From contig NZ_QKWY01000002.1 in the NCBI RefSeq assembly GCF_003248355.1, forward strand, positions 1,364,001-1,428,000: a DNA stretch of 64,000 bases. The letters run 5' to 3'. Position numbers and translations under genes: made by a program. The notes beneath the pieces were generated by a model, which saw only the letters and a program-made list of their open reading frames with translations, made no database searches and was not told the origin of the DNA. Below, piece after piece: positions 8,466 through 16,871 of this stretch; within the stretch, counting starts at the first letter, position 1, and the number at the start of each line of letters is the position of its first letter. This stretch comes from Streptomyces sp. AC1-42W. Its GTDB lineage: Bacteria > Actinomycetota > Actinomycetes > Streptomycetales > Streptomycetaceae.

Positions 8466-9996
8466 CAACGTCGCTCTATTAGATGGCCGTCGCCATGTCT
8501 TTGAGTGTCGGTGACGTCGTTTCCTGCGGGGCGAGTTGCAGGGGTCTCGGCTTCGCCCGCGGCTTGCGTGGTCGTCGTTCTTCGGGGAAGAGCGAGAGGC
8601 TGATCGTGTGGGTGACCTTGGTGGTGGCGGGCTCGTCCGGTTTGAGGGTGCGGTATCCGGTGGTGCTGCGTTTGGTGGCGCGGGGTGCGGCACGTCCGGG
8701 GCGGGGACGGACGGCCTCGCGGGTCAGGTCGGCCTGGATGTCACGGATCCTGGCGGCCAGTTGCCGAGGGGGGAAAGTCCGCGCCGACGGAACGTCGGGC
8801 GGCGGCGAGGGTGTTCTTGAAGCTGATGTGCGAGACGGGGAGGTTCGCGTGGTGGGCGGCGTCCACGGCCAGGTCGTGTACGGCCTGGTAGACGCAGAGC
8901 ATGGCCCACAGTTCCTGCTCGACCATGGCGGGACTGTTGGACCGGAGGGTCGCGGTGCGTCCTCCCCGCTGTTCGATCTTGATGTGCTTGAAGATCGTCT
9001 CGCTGGTCCAGCGGGCGGTGTACAGCTCTGCCAGCTCTGCGGCGGGTGCCGCCTCGGGGTCCAGGAGCGTGGTGATCAGGCAGAACAGCTCCGAGGTCTC
9101 CTCACTGTCGCCGTCCGCGCCGATCGTGGTGGTGACCACGGTGTACTCCACGGCGCGCACGGTGATCCGGGCGCCGCGCGGCCCGTTCAGGCGGGTGAGG
9201 AAGGTGCCGTCGGCCAGAACCTCATGCGGCCGCAGGGTGAAGGAATCCGAGACCCGCCACAGGAGTTCGGCCCCGGTGACCGCGGCTGCCCGCCACAGCT
9301 CATAGGCTGGAAAGCCCCGGTCGGCCATCAACAGGATGCCTTCCCGCAGGTGCACCAGGAGGCGGGCGGCCAAGGTGCGCTCGCCGACGGCGAAGGAGTC
9401 GAAGACCGCACCGATCAACGCCTTCGTGCCGCACTCCACCAGCGCGAGGAGCCTCACCTGCGGGTACGGTCCAGGCCGATTTCCGTTGGAGGCACGGGTG
9501 TAGGCGGCAGCGTTCGCCTCGCTGTCAGGAACGTCCAGCAGTGTGCCGTCCATGGAGGTCAGCCGCAGCCCGCGCCAGAAAGCCCCCGGCGTGGCCGCAG
9601 TGCCGGTGCAACCGGCGACCCGGTCGAAGAGCAGTCGCAGCGGCCCCGCACCCAGCCGGGCCCGCGCCGTTGTCAGAGACCCCGTGCGCGCCGGACGCCA
9701 CACCTCCCGCGCCCGGCGCGGCCAGTGCTCCACCAACTCCCGCAGCACCAGGCCGTATCCGTCACCGCTGAACAGCCACATCGTCAGGACGAAATACACC
9801 ATCAGCCGGGCCGGCAACGACCGGGTCCGCTCCTCGCGCGCCCCCGCCTCATCGACCACGAAGTCGACCAGCTCGGGCGTGAACGTACGCGACAGCACCC
9901 CCATCCGGACCCGCTCCGGGTACGTCTCACCAACTATGTGATCTCTCGGCACAAGACCGAGACTCTACGCGATCATGAACTAAGCGAGCGACGTTG
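8466..9996 (-). mobile_element. IS4-family insertion sequence, copy 2 (1531 bp), at a deletion junction
   Basis: It appears identical to copy 1, including both ends. The flanks do not match: CGTAGTCGTG lies before it, inside the IS630 gene, and GGCCAGAGCC lies after it, inside the STAND gene. Lack of a target duplication, plus two unrelated truncated genes either side, indicates recombination between two IS copies with loss of the DNA between them. Confidence 0.88.
8741..9952 (-). CDS. IS4-family transposase, copy 2 (C-terminus shifted out of frame)
   Basis: The protein is the same 403 aa as in copy 1, with intact DDE residues and YREK motif. It carries the identical one-base discrepancy in the G run at 8768-8773, and its natural C-terminus (LKDMATAI) is left in another frame up to about 8479. 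Identity with copy 1 points to recent transposition or duplication of an element that already carried the shift. Confidence 0.85.
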   Translation of the reverse strand: MPRDHIVGETYPERVRMGVLSRTFTPELVDFVVDEAGAREERTRSLPARLMVYFVLTMWLFSGDGYGLVLRELVEHWPRRAREVWRPARTGSLTTARARLGAGPLRLLFDRVAGCTGTAATPGAFWRGLRLTSMDGTLLDVPDSEANAAAYTRASNGNRPGPYPQVRLLALVECGTKALIGAVFDSFAVGERTLAARLLVHLREGILLMADRGFPAYELWRAAAVTGAELLWRVSDSFTLRPHEVLADGTFLTRLNGPRGARITVRAVEYTVVTTTIGADGDSEETSELFCLITTLLDPEAAPAAELAELYTARWTSETIFKHIKIEQRGGRTATLRSNSPAMVEQELWAMLCVYQAVHDLAVDAAHHANLPVSHISFKNTLAAARRSVGADFPPSATGRQDP

Positions 9997-11849
9997 GGCC
10001 AGAGCCCACGAAGGAGCACTGAAGCGTCTGGCCGGGTCAGCCAGGCGGTCGGCGTAGCACCGATCGCGTGCGCGAACGCGTACATCGCCCGGTGAACGAT
10101 CCGGTCGGTGCGAGGCGCGTCGAGTTGGCTGCTGATCCGCTCGTTTGCGGAATCCAGCAAGAGGTGAGCGAGTTCGTCGATACCCATCGACGCCTGGTCC
10201 AGGGATAGCCGGGAGCCTTGCTTGAGGGCGTCACACAGTAGTCGCAGAAACAGGGGATTGTCGAACTCTCCGTGGATTGGCGGTGCGGTTGGCGGCTCCA
10301 GGCCGTAATAGTCGGCATACTCCGTCACGGCCTCGAACTCGACGCCTTGGAACCCGCGGTGGATGAAGGTCGGCATATCCAGACCGGACGGGACAATCTG
10401 CTCGGTGTAGTGAGATCGCAACGTGAATACGACGCGCAGGTTCTCAAAGCGGCTGATGATGCCGACCAGGCGGTCTAGCTCATCACGCCAGACTGTTCGC
10501 GGGCGTGTCTCGTTCAATGCGTCGATAACGACGAGCACCGGACTGCCCGAGCTTCGCCCGGCCTGATCCAGGATTGCGAGAACCTCCTCACCTGTGAGAT
10601 CGGTCGGCAGGTGCAAGCGCTCGCGGAGCTGCGTCAGCAGGTCGCCATCGCGAAACCAGAGACCGTGGACGAACAGACTGGGGCGACGACGCGACAGGCG
10701 CCGTGCAACGGCATCGAGCGTGACGAACGTCTTGCCGCGGCCAGCATCACCGGGCAGGAGCATCGAGCGCGCGCCGGGCAGCCGTTCGAACGGGCCAGCG
10801 ACGAAGGAGATTAGCTCTTGGACGGCCTGCTTTAGCCCCCGCAACGCGTCCACACGCGCTGCTGGGAAGGCCACCATGTATTCGGCCTGATGCTGCCGCC
10901 ATGTAGGTGAGTCCCACTCGTCGCCATGCGCGGCAGTCAGTGCCTCGCTCTCAGCCTGCTCGGCGTCGGACACTGAGGCGTGGGAATTTTGAAGTGTTCT
11001 GTCAAGAACTTGGCGTGAGGCGTCGGAGGGTTGGTCTCGCCAGCGCTGCAGCGCCGTGACCACGTGGCGGACCGCGTCCCGTGCGTCAGTCAGGTCGATG
11101 GGCCGGCTGCCCCCGTAGGGCTCTGCATCGCGAAGCTGATCAATCTGCTGCCCAAGCAGGGAGGCGTGACTGTCCAACGTCGCATGCCACTCCGGATCGC
11201 CACACAAGGCAGCAATGGCATCCAGCGCTGGCACATCCACCGTGAGTTCCGGGACGTACCGAGGACGCGCAGCCCAGACTGCGTCGTCAAGGCGGTTTTG
11301 CCACCAGTGCTCCGGCAGGACGTCGGAGTCGAACCAGTAGCGTGCTCGCGCACCTGAAGGATCGCCCTTCCGTAGCCGGGTGACCAGGTTGGTGTACCAC
11401 TCGATGCGGAATTCGACCGATACGCCTAGTTCTGTGGCTTCCTTCCGCCAGCTGCTCAGCCAACCGCCTTCCCCGTAGACCTTCTCCTGCAGAGACTTGC
11501 CCTTGCGTGCAGTGGGACCTGTCGGATCCACGGGGATGGCGATCGTGTACTGCACGATGCGGGGGTGCACCGTGAGTGCTGCTGTCACGGACTTGTTGAG
11601 CTGGCTCTCGTCCACGTCGTCCTGATGCACCCAGAACTTGGCCTGCCAGCCGACTTCGCTTCCGTCAGGCAGTGTCCAGAAACACTCGACACCGCCGTCT
11701 CCGCCAGAGCCGTTGAGGCTGACGAAGGTGGCGTCAGCATGCGGCGATTCTTCTGCCGCCAGTTCGCAGATGAACTGCTCGAACCCGTCCCTCTGCCCGC
11801 CGGCGCCCAGGGCGCGGATCCGAGTGAAGTCGAGATCGGGAAGATGCAT
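9997..11849 (-). pseudogene. Avs-like nuclease-STAND NTPase, 3' part lost at IS junction
   Basis: About 617 codons remain from ATG 11849 (AAGGGG 8 nt upstream; a TTG at 11870 is an alternative). Residues about 20-75 form a PD-(D/E)XK nuclease core: E24, D51 in GGDGGVE and the Q69-A-K71 strand in VGWQAKFW, resembling the Mrr/Cap4 effectors fused to antiphage STAND ATPases. Further on come Walker A LLPGDAGRGKTFV and Walker B VLVVIDALNE, then helical NACHT-type segments up to GLW. There the IS4 end begins and a junk tail reads to a stop at 9927. The expected C-terminal TPR-type sensor is absent, so the protein is probably inactive or dysregulated. Confidence 0.8.
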
Positions 11850-12133
11850 CCCCACCACCCCTTGCCGCAACGTACGACCAGTGCCGCAGCGGAGCGCAGA
11901 AGTAAAGATTGCCCCATGCGGCTGGCAGAAGGGGACCCCGTTCCGCCTACACCTGGGGCACGACGATATACCGCACCAGAGGGCCTGGACCCCAAAAGAT
12001 CCCAGGGTCCATCGAGTTCCGTGATCGGTGGGGTAAGAGGCAGGCCCAGGGTTGGGCCGGACCCGGTGTAGCGGGCCTACCGCCGCCTCTCAGCGTGGAT
12101 CCCGAACCGAGTGATCTCGCAGCTCTCGAGGCG
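11850..12133. other. intergenic region upstream of the STAND gene
   Basis: 284 bp without a credible gene. It must hold the STAND promoter and the end of the DUF6000-like transcript. A small hairpin GGCCCA-GGGT-TGGGCC lies at 12043-12058. No tRNA or attachment site was recognised. Confidence 0.4.
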
Positions 12134-12766
12134 TCAACCGCGGGTCCAGCCGTTGGCGAAGTCGCATTGGAGGTCCGTCCAGCGGCGACGCTCGACGGGG
12201 GTGTAGGCGGGGTGGTCGCGGAGGTGGGCCAGGGCATTGACCCACTGCTCCCAGAGACCGTCAGGCTGGGTGAAGCGGTCCGCGTGGTGGGTGCCGAGGT
12301 GGGCGTCGAGGCGGAGGAGGGCGCCGAGGGCGGCGGGCTGGTCGTAGCGGAGGTCGGTGCGGGGGAGGTAGTGGTCGAGGTAGGCGGTGAGGACCTCGGC
12401 GTCCGCGTGGGTGCCGAAGCGGGCCAGGGCGAAGCAATAGGCGCTGCCGGAGAAGCAGAACTCGCTGGCCAGGAGCAGGTCGCCGATGCGTTCGCGGAAC
12501 GTGGCGCGTCGGCCTGCGCCGATCAGCCAGGCGGCGGTGAGGCGTGAGCGCCACTCGTAGCCGAGAAGGGCCTCCAGCTCGACACCGGTGATCGTGGCCG
12601 AGTCGTCGATGAGGTGACGGGCGAAATGTTCGGCGTGAGGCCACTCGGGCCGCAGGAATCGACCACTTTTCAGGACGAGGTAGCGCGCGTGGCCTGAGTC
12701 CTTCCTCGCCGCGTAGCGCTCGATCACGTAGCCGTAGCCGATCTCCTTGGGGTGCTGGAACGGCAT
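12134..12766 (-). CDS. DUF6000-like protein
   Basis: A 210-aa soluble protein with no signal peptide. The segments LLASEFCFSGSAYCFALARFGT and AEVLTAYLDHYLPRTDLRYD resemble, from memory, the DUF6000 family of actinobacterial proteins of unknown function; this was not checked by search. It starts at ATG 12766 with GGAGAGG upstream, three bases beyond the stop of the preceding HEAT-repeat gene, so it is the last gene of a leftward run with the HEAT and CPCC genes. Function unknown. Small proteins of this type are often found beside toxins or as orphan immunity-like genes, but nothing here proves that. Confidence 0.75.
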   Translation of the reverse strand: MPFQHPKEIGYGYVIERYAARKDSGHARYLVLKSGRFLRPEWPHAEHFARHLIDDSATITGVELEALLGYEWRSRLTAAWLIGAGRRATFRERIGDLLLASEFCFSGSAYCFALARFGTHADAEVLTAYLDHYLPRTDLRYDQPAALGALLRLDAHLGTHHADRFTQPDGLWEQWVNALAHLRDHPAYTPVERRRWTDLQCDFANGWTRG

Positions 12767-12769
12767 CGG

Positions 12770-13501
12770 TCACCTCTCCGGGTACAGGTCTGTACGGTCG
12801 ATCCAGGCGGGGGCGGCGAAGATGTTGTCGCCGACGGGGGCCTCGGAGGCTTCCAGCAGGGACCAGGTGCGGGACTCTTCGACCAGGTGCTCCCAAGGCG
12901 CGGTCCAGTCGAGTTCCCAGTCCAGGCCAGTGCTGGAGACGCCGTATGTACCGCCGGCGTCCACTCGCCAGAACTGGGAGTAGAGGATCACCTGGGCGTG
13001 CTCGGCCAGGTCGTTGATGATCTCGGTGAAGTGGGCTGAAGGCCAGCCGGGGGCGTTGTCCGCAGTGATGGGTCGTAGGCGCGCGGTGAGCGGCGGGACG
13101 ACGGGGGTGCGGGCGCCGAGTTCGGTCAGGGCCCAGCGGATGCCTTGCGGCTCGCTCCAGTCCGGTGGCGTCGCTCGTTCCAGGCAGGCGCGATAGGCGC
13201 GGCGCACGGGCTCGACCGCGCCGTCGATCTTCAGGCTCGCCAGGGCCATCGCCGCCCATTCTCGGACGGTGGAGTCGTCGCTGTGCAGGAGGGCGATCAG
13301 GGCGGGGCCGCAGCGTGGGTCCGCCACTTCTTCGAAGACCTCGATGGCGGTCAGTTGACCGAAGCGGTCGAGGGAAGGCAGTCCGTCGATGATGGCGGGG
13401 ACGGCGTCGGGGCCGATGCCGATGAGTTCCGCGCGGGCGTCGTACGACGGGCCGGTCGAGTCGTCGAGCTGTTGGATGAGTCGCTCGATGTGGGTGCTCA
13501 T
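12770..13501 (-). CDS. HEAT-repeat protein
   Basis: 243 aa from ATG 13501. Residues about 15-130 contain HEAT-type helical pairs (GIGPDAVPAIIDGLPSLD, DPRCGPALIALLHSDDSTVR, EWAAMALASLKIDGAVEPVR), which build alpha-solenoid binding surfaces. The C-terminal half is acidic and Trp-rich and unassigned. The start codon overlaps the stop of the CPCC gene (ATGA, 13498-13501), so translation is coupled. There is no signal peptide, so it is cytoplasmic. A protein-binding role is inferred from the fold; the partner is unknown. Confidence 0.78.
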   Translation of the reverse strand: MSTHIERLIQQLDDSTGPSYDARAELIGIGPDAVPAIIDGLPSLDRFGQLTAIEVFEEVADPRCGPALIALLHSDDSTVREWAAMALASLKIDGAVEPVRRAYRACLERATPPDWSEPQGIRWALTELGARTPVVPPLTARLRPITADNAPGWPSAHFTEIINDLAEHAQVILYSQFWRVDAGGTYGVSSTGLDWELDWTAPWEHLVEESRTWSLLEASEAPVGDNIFAAPAWIDRTDLYPER

Positions 13502-13878
13502 GGGTGGTCCCGGCGCCAGAAAGTGGGGAGCCACCAGCAGAGCACCGAGCTGTCGTCGGGCCACGGGGCGCGGTCCTCGGCTGTCCAGTACTCGAAGGAG
13601 TCCCGGGTCAGGTCGATGGGGCGCCAGGCGGGGTCGAGCGGCTCGCCCTCGGCCGGAGGGCGGACATACCGGCGGCCGTGCTCGTCGCAGGCGCCGAAGT
13701 CCTGGTAGTTGCGCTGGGCCTCGATGAGGGAGACCTTGTTCGCGCCGCCAGCCATGGTGGGCCAGCGGAACTGGACCCCGTTGTCCTCCCAGAAGCAGAC
13801 GGGGCAGATCTCGTACGAGCCGGGCATCGCGTCCAGCACGCGGTGCCCGCAGCAAGGACAGGGGTAGGAGTTGCTCAC
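13498..13878 (-). CDS. CPCC-family cysteine-rich protein
   Basis: 126 aa from GTG 13878 (VSNSYPCPCCGHR). The N-terminal YPCPCCGHRVL plus ICPVCFWEDN motif places four to five Cys as a likely zinc-binding site, matching the Cys-rich CPCC family of bacterial proteins of unknown function. The rest is rich in Trp and Asp and ends WWLPTFWRRDHP. An open frame continues upstream to 14001 but lacks family character and has no better ribosome site. Its stop overlaps the HEAT gene start, so the two are co-translated. Confidence 0.78.
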   Translation of the reverse strand: MSNSYPCPCCGHRVLDAMPGSYEICPVCFWEDNGVQFRWPTMAGGANKVSLIEAQRNYQDFGACDEHGRRYVRPPAEGEPLDPAWRPIDLTRDSFEYWTAEDRAPWPDDSSVLCWWLPTFWRRDHP

Positions 13879-14216
13879 CTGCGCAGTCTCGTTGCAGGTC
13901 CTGCCCGTGTGCCATGGATTTCTCAGCCTCGGGACCCCGGCCAGTCCGCAGCCAGTCTGCGGGACACCCGTGAATGGCCGTCGGGGGCCAACGCATGTCA
14001 ACGAGGAAAAGGCTGGTCAGAGCCCTGGAGGGGGCTCCGCCGCAGGTCAGGATCGGGCCGCAGACGTTCCGCTTCAACGTCTGACCCGTCCAGGGCATCG
14101 GTCCGGCTTCAGTGGCAGCGCTTCGGGATGGCGTTGCCGAAGTCGGGAAACTTCTGTGTGGTCTGCGCGGTGATCGCCGCTGTCGGCGTGCGGCGGCGAT
14201 CGGGCCGGTGGACGTT
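13879..14216. other. intergenic region with terminator-like hairpin
   Basis: 338 bp with no supported gene. The hairpin GATCGCCGC (14172-14180) and GCGGCGATC (14193-14201) lies 16 bp past the stop of the leftward gene at 14217 and probably ends its transcript. A second dyad, CAGACGTT with AACGTCTG, lies near 14060-14090. The remainder should contain the CPCC-operon promoter, which I could not assign. Confidence 0.45.
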
Positions 14217-15599
14217 TCACGGGTGGTTCCACTCCTCGTCTGGCAGTGCGTGCCACAGGTCCAGCCAGTCGTGGAGCAGGAAGAGGGGGCGGGTCAGGAC
14301 GATGTCGCCGGCCCGCTGGGAGCGGATCGCCAGGCCTAGGTCGGCGAAGATCGGGTCGTCGGCGACGCTGTACGCCAGGGCGCCGGGCCGTGTGGTGCGG
14401 TGGGCGAGCCAGGCCTCGACGTGGGACGGTGCGCAGCCGGTCAGCGGGGCCGCGGCCAGTCTCACCTGGGGGCCGGTGAGGGCGTCTGCGGCGACGCACC
14501 CCAGGCGGCCGTTGCGGAAGAGGGCCCTGATCCCGCTCGCGGTGAAGTCGGCGTAGCTGAGCTGCGGGTCTTCGCCGTGGTGGGAGTAGGACGAGACGGC
14601 CGGTTCCTCGCCGAGGGCTCGGGTGATCTCCTCCAAGGTCATCCCGAAGTGCAGGGGGCCGACTCCCACGTACGGCGTGAACGTCCACTCGGCACGCTCC
14701 TCCTCCCGGGCGATCCGCCACGGGGCGGCCACGGGCGGCTCGGGTGCCGGCTCGGGCGCCGTCCGGTCCTCGCGTCGGCGGCCCAGTCGTTGCGGAGCCG
14801 CGGTGTCCTCGGGTTGCTCCTCCAGCCAGCGGATCGCCTGCTCCTGGGCCTCGCCGCCGAACGGGTCCTCCGCCAACTCGTGCGCCCGGTCCAGGGCCAC
14901 GCGGCGCTCCTCCTCCGCGGTGATGAGCCCGGTGACGTCCTCTCCCCAAGCCGTCAGCCGTTCCCGGGCGATGCACCGGTAGTACGAGTCCGCGCTCACG
15001 GCAAGGACCTCGCGGACGGCGGGCGCGTACCGGGGGACGTGCGAGGCGAGGGCGGGGTCGGCCAGGAGCAGGGCGGTGGCGGCGAGCGCGGCCTCCCTCA
15101 CCGGCGGATCGTCGGCGTCGTAGAAGTCCGCGATGCGGTCGTGGAGTAGTGGCCTCGCCGCACGGGCGGCAGCCAGATCCTGCGCCGTGCCGACGCCGTC
15201 CTCGACGTCCAGGCGGGCGAGGTCGGCGAACGAGACCAGCCAGTTCAGCAGTTCGGCGCGAAGCGACCGCCGACCGGCCCTGCGCTCCCAGCGGTCTTCG
15301 GAGAGGGTGCGCGGATCGTCCAGAAGACCTGCCAGGACCAAGGCTGCCGGAGCGGTCGCCGGAAACACCTGCTCCTGATGGAGGACCAGCCGATACAGAT
15401 CGCCCACCGCCCGAACCCGGCGGGCCGGGTCGGTGGCGAGCACAGCGCCGAGGACGTCCGGTGTGTCGGGCACACCGTGCCGGCCGGTACAGGCGTGCGG
15501 CAGCCCTTCCCAGGGGGTGCCGGCGAGCGCCGCCTGTGCTCTGGGCGGCAGGGGGCCTGCGGGAGCACCGGCAGGACCCGGGGTCGTCTCGTCGATCAC
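14217..15599 (-). CDS. HEAT-like solenoid protein with C-terminal unknown domain
   Basis: About 460 aa from GTG 15599; an alternative upstream GTG at 15647 adds a short Gly-rich leader, and neither has a strong ribosome site. Residues about 20-290 are Ala/Leu/Asp-rich helices typical of HEAT/armadillo solenoids (VREAALAATALLLADPAL). A proline/glutamate linker is followed by a compact domain of about 150 aa beginning with YVGVGPLHFGMTLEEITRAL. That VG-x-FGM-x-EE-x-LG pattern is also seen in small bacterial immunity-like proteins, a resemblance rather than an assignment. No signal peptide. Function unknown. Confidence 0.7.
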   Translation of the reverse strand: MIDETTPGPAGAPAGPLPPRAQAALAGTPWEGLPHACTGRHGVPDTPDVLGAVLATDPARRVRAVGDLYRLVLHQEQVFPATAPAALVLAGLLDDPRTLSEDRWERRAGRRSLRAELLNWLVSFADLARLDVEDGVGTAQDLAAARAARPLLHDRIADFYDADDPPVREAALAATALLLADPALASHVPRYAPAVREVLAVSADSYYRCIARERLTAWGEDVTGLITAEEERRVALDRAHELAEDPFGGEAQEQAIRWLEEQPEDTAAPQRLGRRREDRTAPEPAPEPPVAAPWRIAREEERAEWTFTPYVGVGPLHFGMTLEEITRALGEEPAVSSYSHHGEDPQLSYADFTASGIRALFRNGRLGCVAADALTGPQVRLAAAPLTGCAPSHVEAWLAHRTTRPGALAYSVADDPIFADLGLAIRSQRAGDIVLTRPLFLLHDWLDLWHALPDEEWNHP

Positions 15600-15707
15600 G
15601 ACCGCAGTGTTCCAGCCGACTCCGACATCAGTACGCCCGCACCTCACCCGGCGTCGCCCGCCCCGCCGGGGTCGGCGGGGCGGACGCGGCGAAGGGTGGC
15701 GGCGGGA

Positions 15708-16871
15708 TCAGTTGTCGGGGTCCTCCGGGGGGTGGGGGCTGTGCGGGGCGTCCCAGTAGTACGCGGAGGCGGAGTCGTCGGTCTCCGGTGAACCCCAGTC
15801 CCGCTCGGCGTCGTCCTCCGACGGGGAGGCAGCCGTGTACGAGGGGGCGTCGCTCTCGTCCTCGTCGTCAGGCAGCAGGAACGTCCGGCGGATCTCGTCG
15901 GCGGCGTCCTCCCGGCCGTTCGCTTGCAGTGTGCGCATCACACGGTGCACCAGGACCGTGTACCCGTCCGTGTCAGGTTTCAGGTCCGCGGCTTCCATCA
16001 GCAGGAGCAGGCGTTCGGAGACGCTCACTTGTTCCTCCCGGACGAACTCGTCCGTCGCCTCACCATGAGCGGCCACGGGTGGTACGAGGAGGTGACGGAA
16101 GAGGTCGGGCACCTCCTGGTCCTGGGCCGCCGCCGCGACCTGGGCGAGCGGGCCGATCATGTCGACCGCCTTCTCGATCTCCTCCTCGTGGCGGGCCAGC
16201 CACCACACCACCGCACTGCCTGTGCTCTTGAGCACATCGTCGCCCAGATAGCGCCGCTTGCTGCGCTCGTACTGGCGCTCGTGCTCCCACACCTCCTCGT
16301 CCTTGCGCAGATTGTTCAGCTTCCGCAGGCGCTCGCTGTCCTCGGAGGCGAGCGTCAGCGTCACGTCGGCGACCGTGCACTCCACCCGCCCGCTCCGGTC
16401 CGTGAACGGGAAGCCGAGCTCACCCTCCAGGAGGTAGCGCGCGAAGCTCGCCCGAGCGGGGTCCTCGTGGCGGACCACCGACGAAGCCCGGTTGACGACC
16501 GAGGACACGGCGAGAGCAGGCGAAACGCTGCCGGACCAGTCGGCGTGGTCGGGCACGGTCCGCCACCACACCGTGGCGGAGAAGAGGAAGTCGTAACCGT
16601 CCCTCGCACTGGGCAGCGGGGCCTCGCTCACACGGGTCTCCGCGTACGGCTGCTCCGGCGGCGCGGCCGGCTCGGGTTCCACGGGCTCATCCGTGCCGGC
16701 GGGCTCGCGCCCGTTGCCGGCGAACGCCATCACGAGCAGCAGGGAGCCCGAGACCGTGACCATGGACATGAAGCCCCACAGCCAGGGTGACCAGTGCTGC
16801 AGGCTCCCGACCAGTGCCGGTGCGAGGCCGCAGAGAGCCACGAACAGCATGCCGGTGAAGCGGTGTCTCAT
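15708..16871 (-). CDS. two-TM membrane protein, third gene of the TIR/NTPase operon
   Basis: 387 aa from ATG 16871, with GAAGAGG upstream. Two hydrophobic segments near the N-terminus (about residues 4-25 and 33-52) form a hairpin anchor. After a Pro/Glu-rich linker comes a large probably cytoplasmic region with a charged, coiled-coil-prone stretch (LRKLNNLRKDEEVWEHERQY) around residues 205-230 and an acidic tail. The start overlaps the NTPase stop (ATGA, 16868-16871), so it belongs to the same operon. I do not recognise the family. By position it may localise or regulate the TIR/NTPase pair at the membrane, which is inference. Confidence 0.75.
   Translation of the reverse strand: MRHRFTGMLFVALCGLAPALVGSLQHWSPWLWGFMSMVTVSGSLLLVMAFAGNGREPAGTDEPVEPEPAAPPEQPYAETRVSEAPLPSARDGYDFLFSATVWWRTVPDHADWSGSVSPALAVSSVVNRASSVVRHEDPARASFARYLLEGELGFPFTDRSGRVECTVADVTLTLASEDSERLRKLNNLRKDEEVWEHERQYERSKRRYLGDDVLKSTGSAVVWWLARHEEEIEKAVDMIGPLAQVAAAAQDQEVPDLFRHLLVPPVAAHGEATDEFVREEQVSVSERLLLLMEAADLKPDTDGYTVLVHRVMRTLQANGREDAADEIRRTFLLPDDEDESDAPSYTAASPSEDDAERDWGSPETDDSASAYYWDAPHSPHPPEDPDN

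Noticed and set aside
9927..9996. C-terminal extension of the STAND protein (VARLVHDRVESRSCAERSHSW)
   Set aside because: These codons lie inside the IS4 terminal region, so they are a chance read-through and not native protein.
11850..12133. tRNA gene or attachment site near the island edge
   Set aside because: No cloverleaf, TpsiC-like arm or duplicated end sequence could be found by eye.
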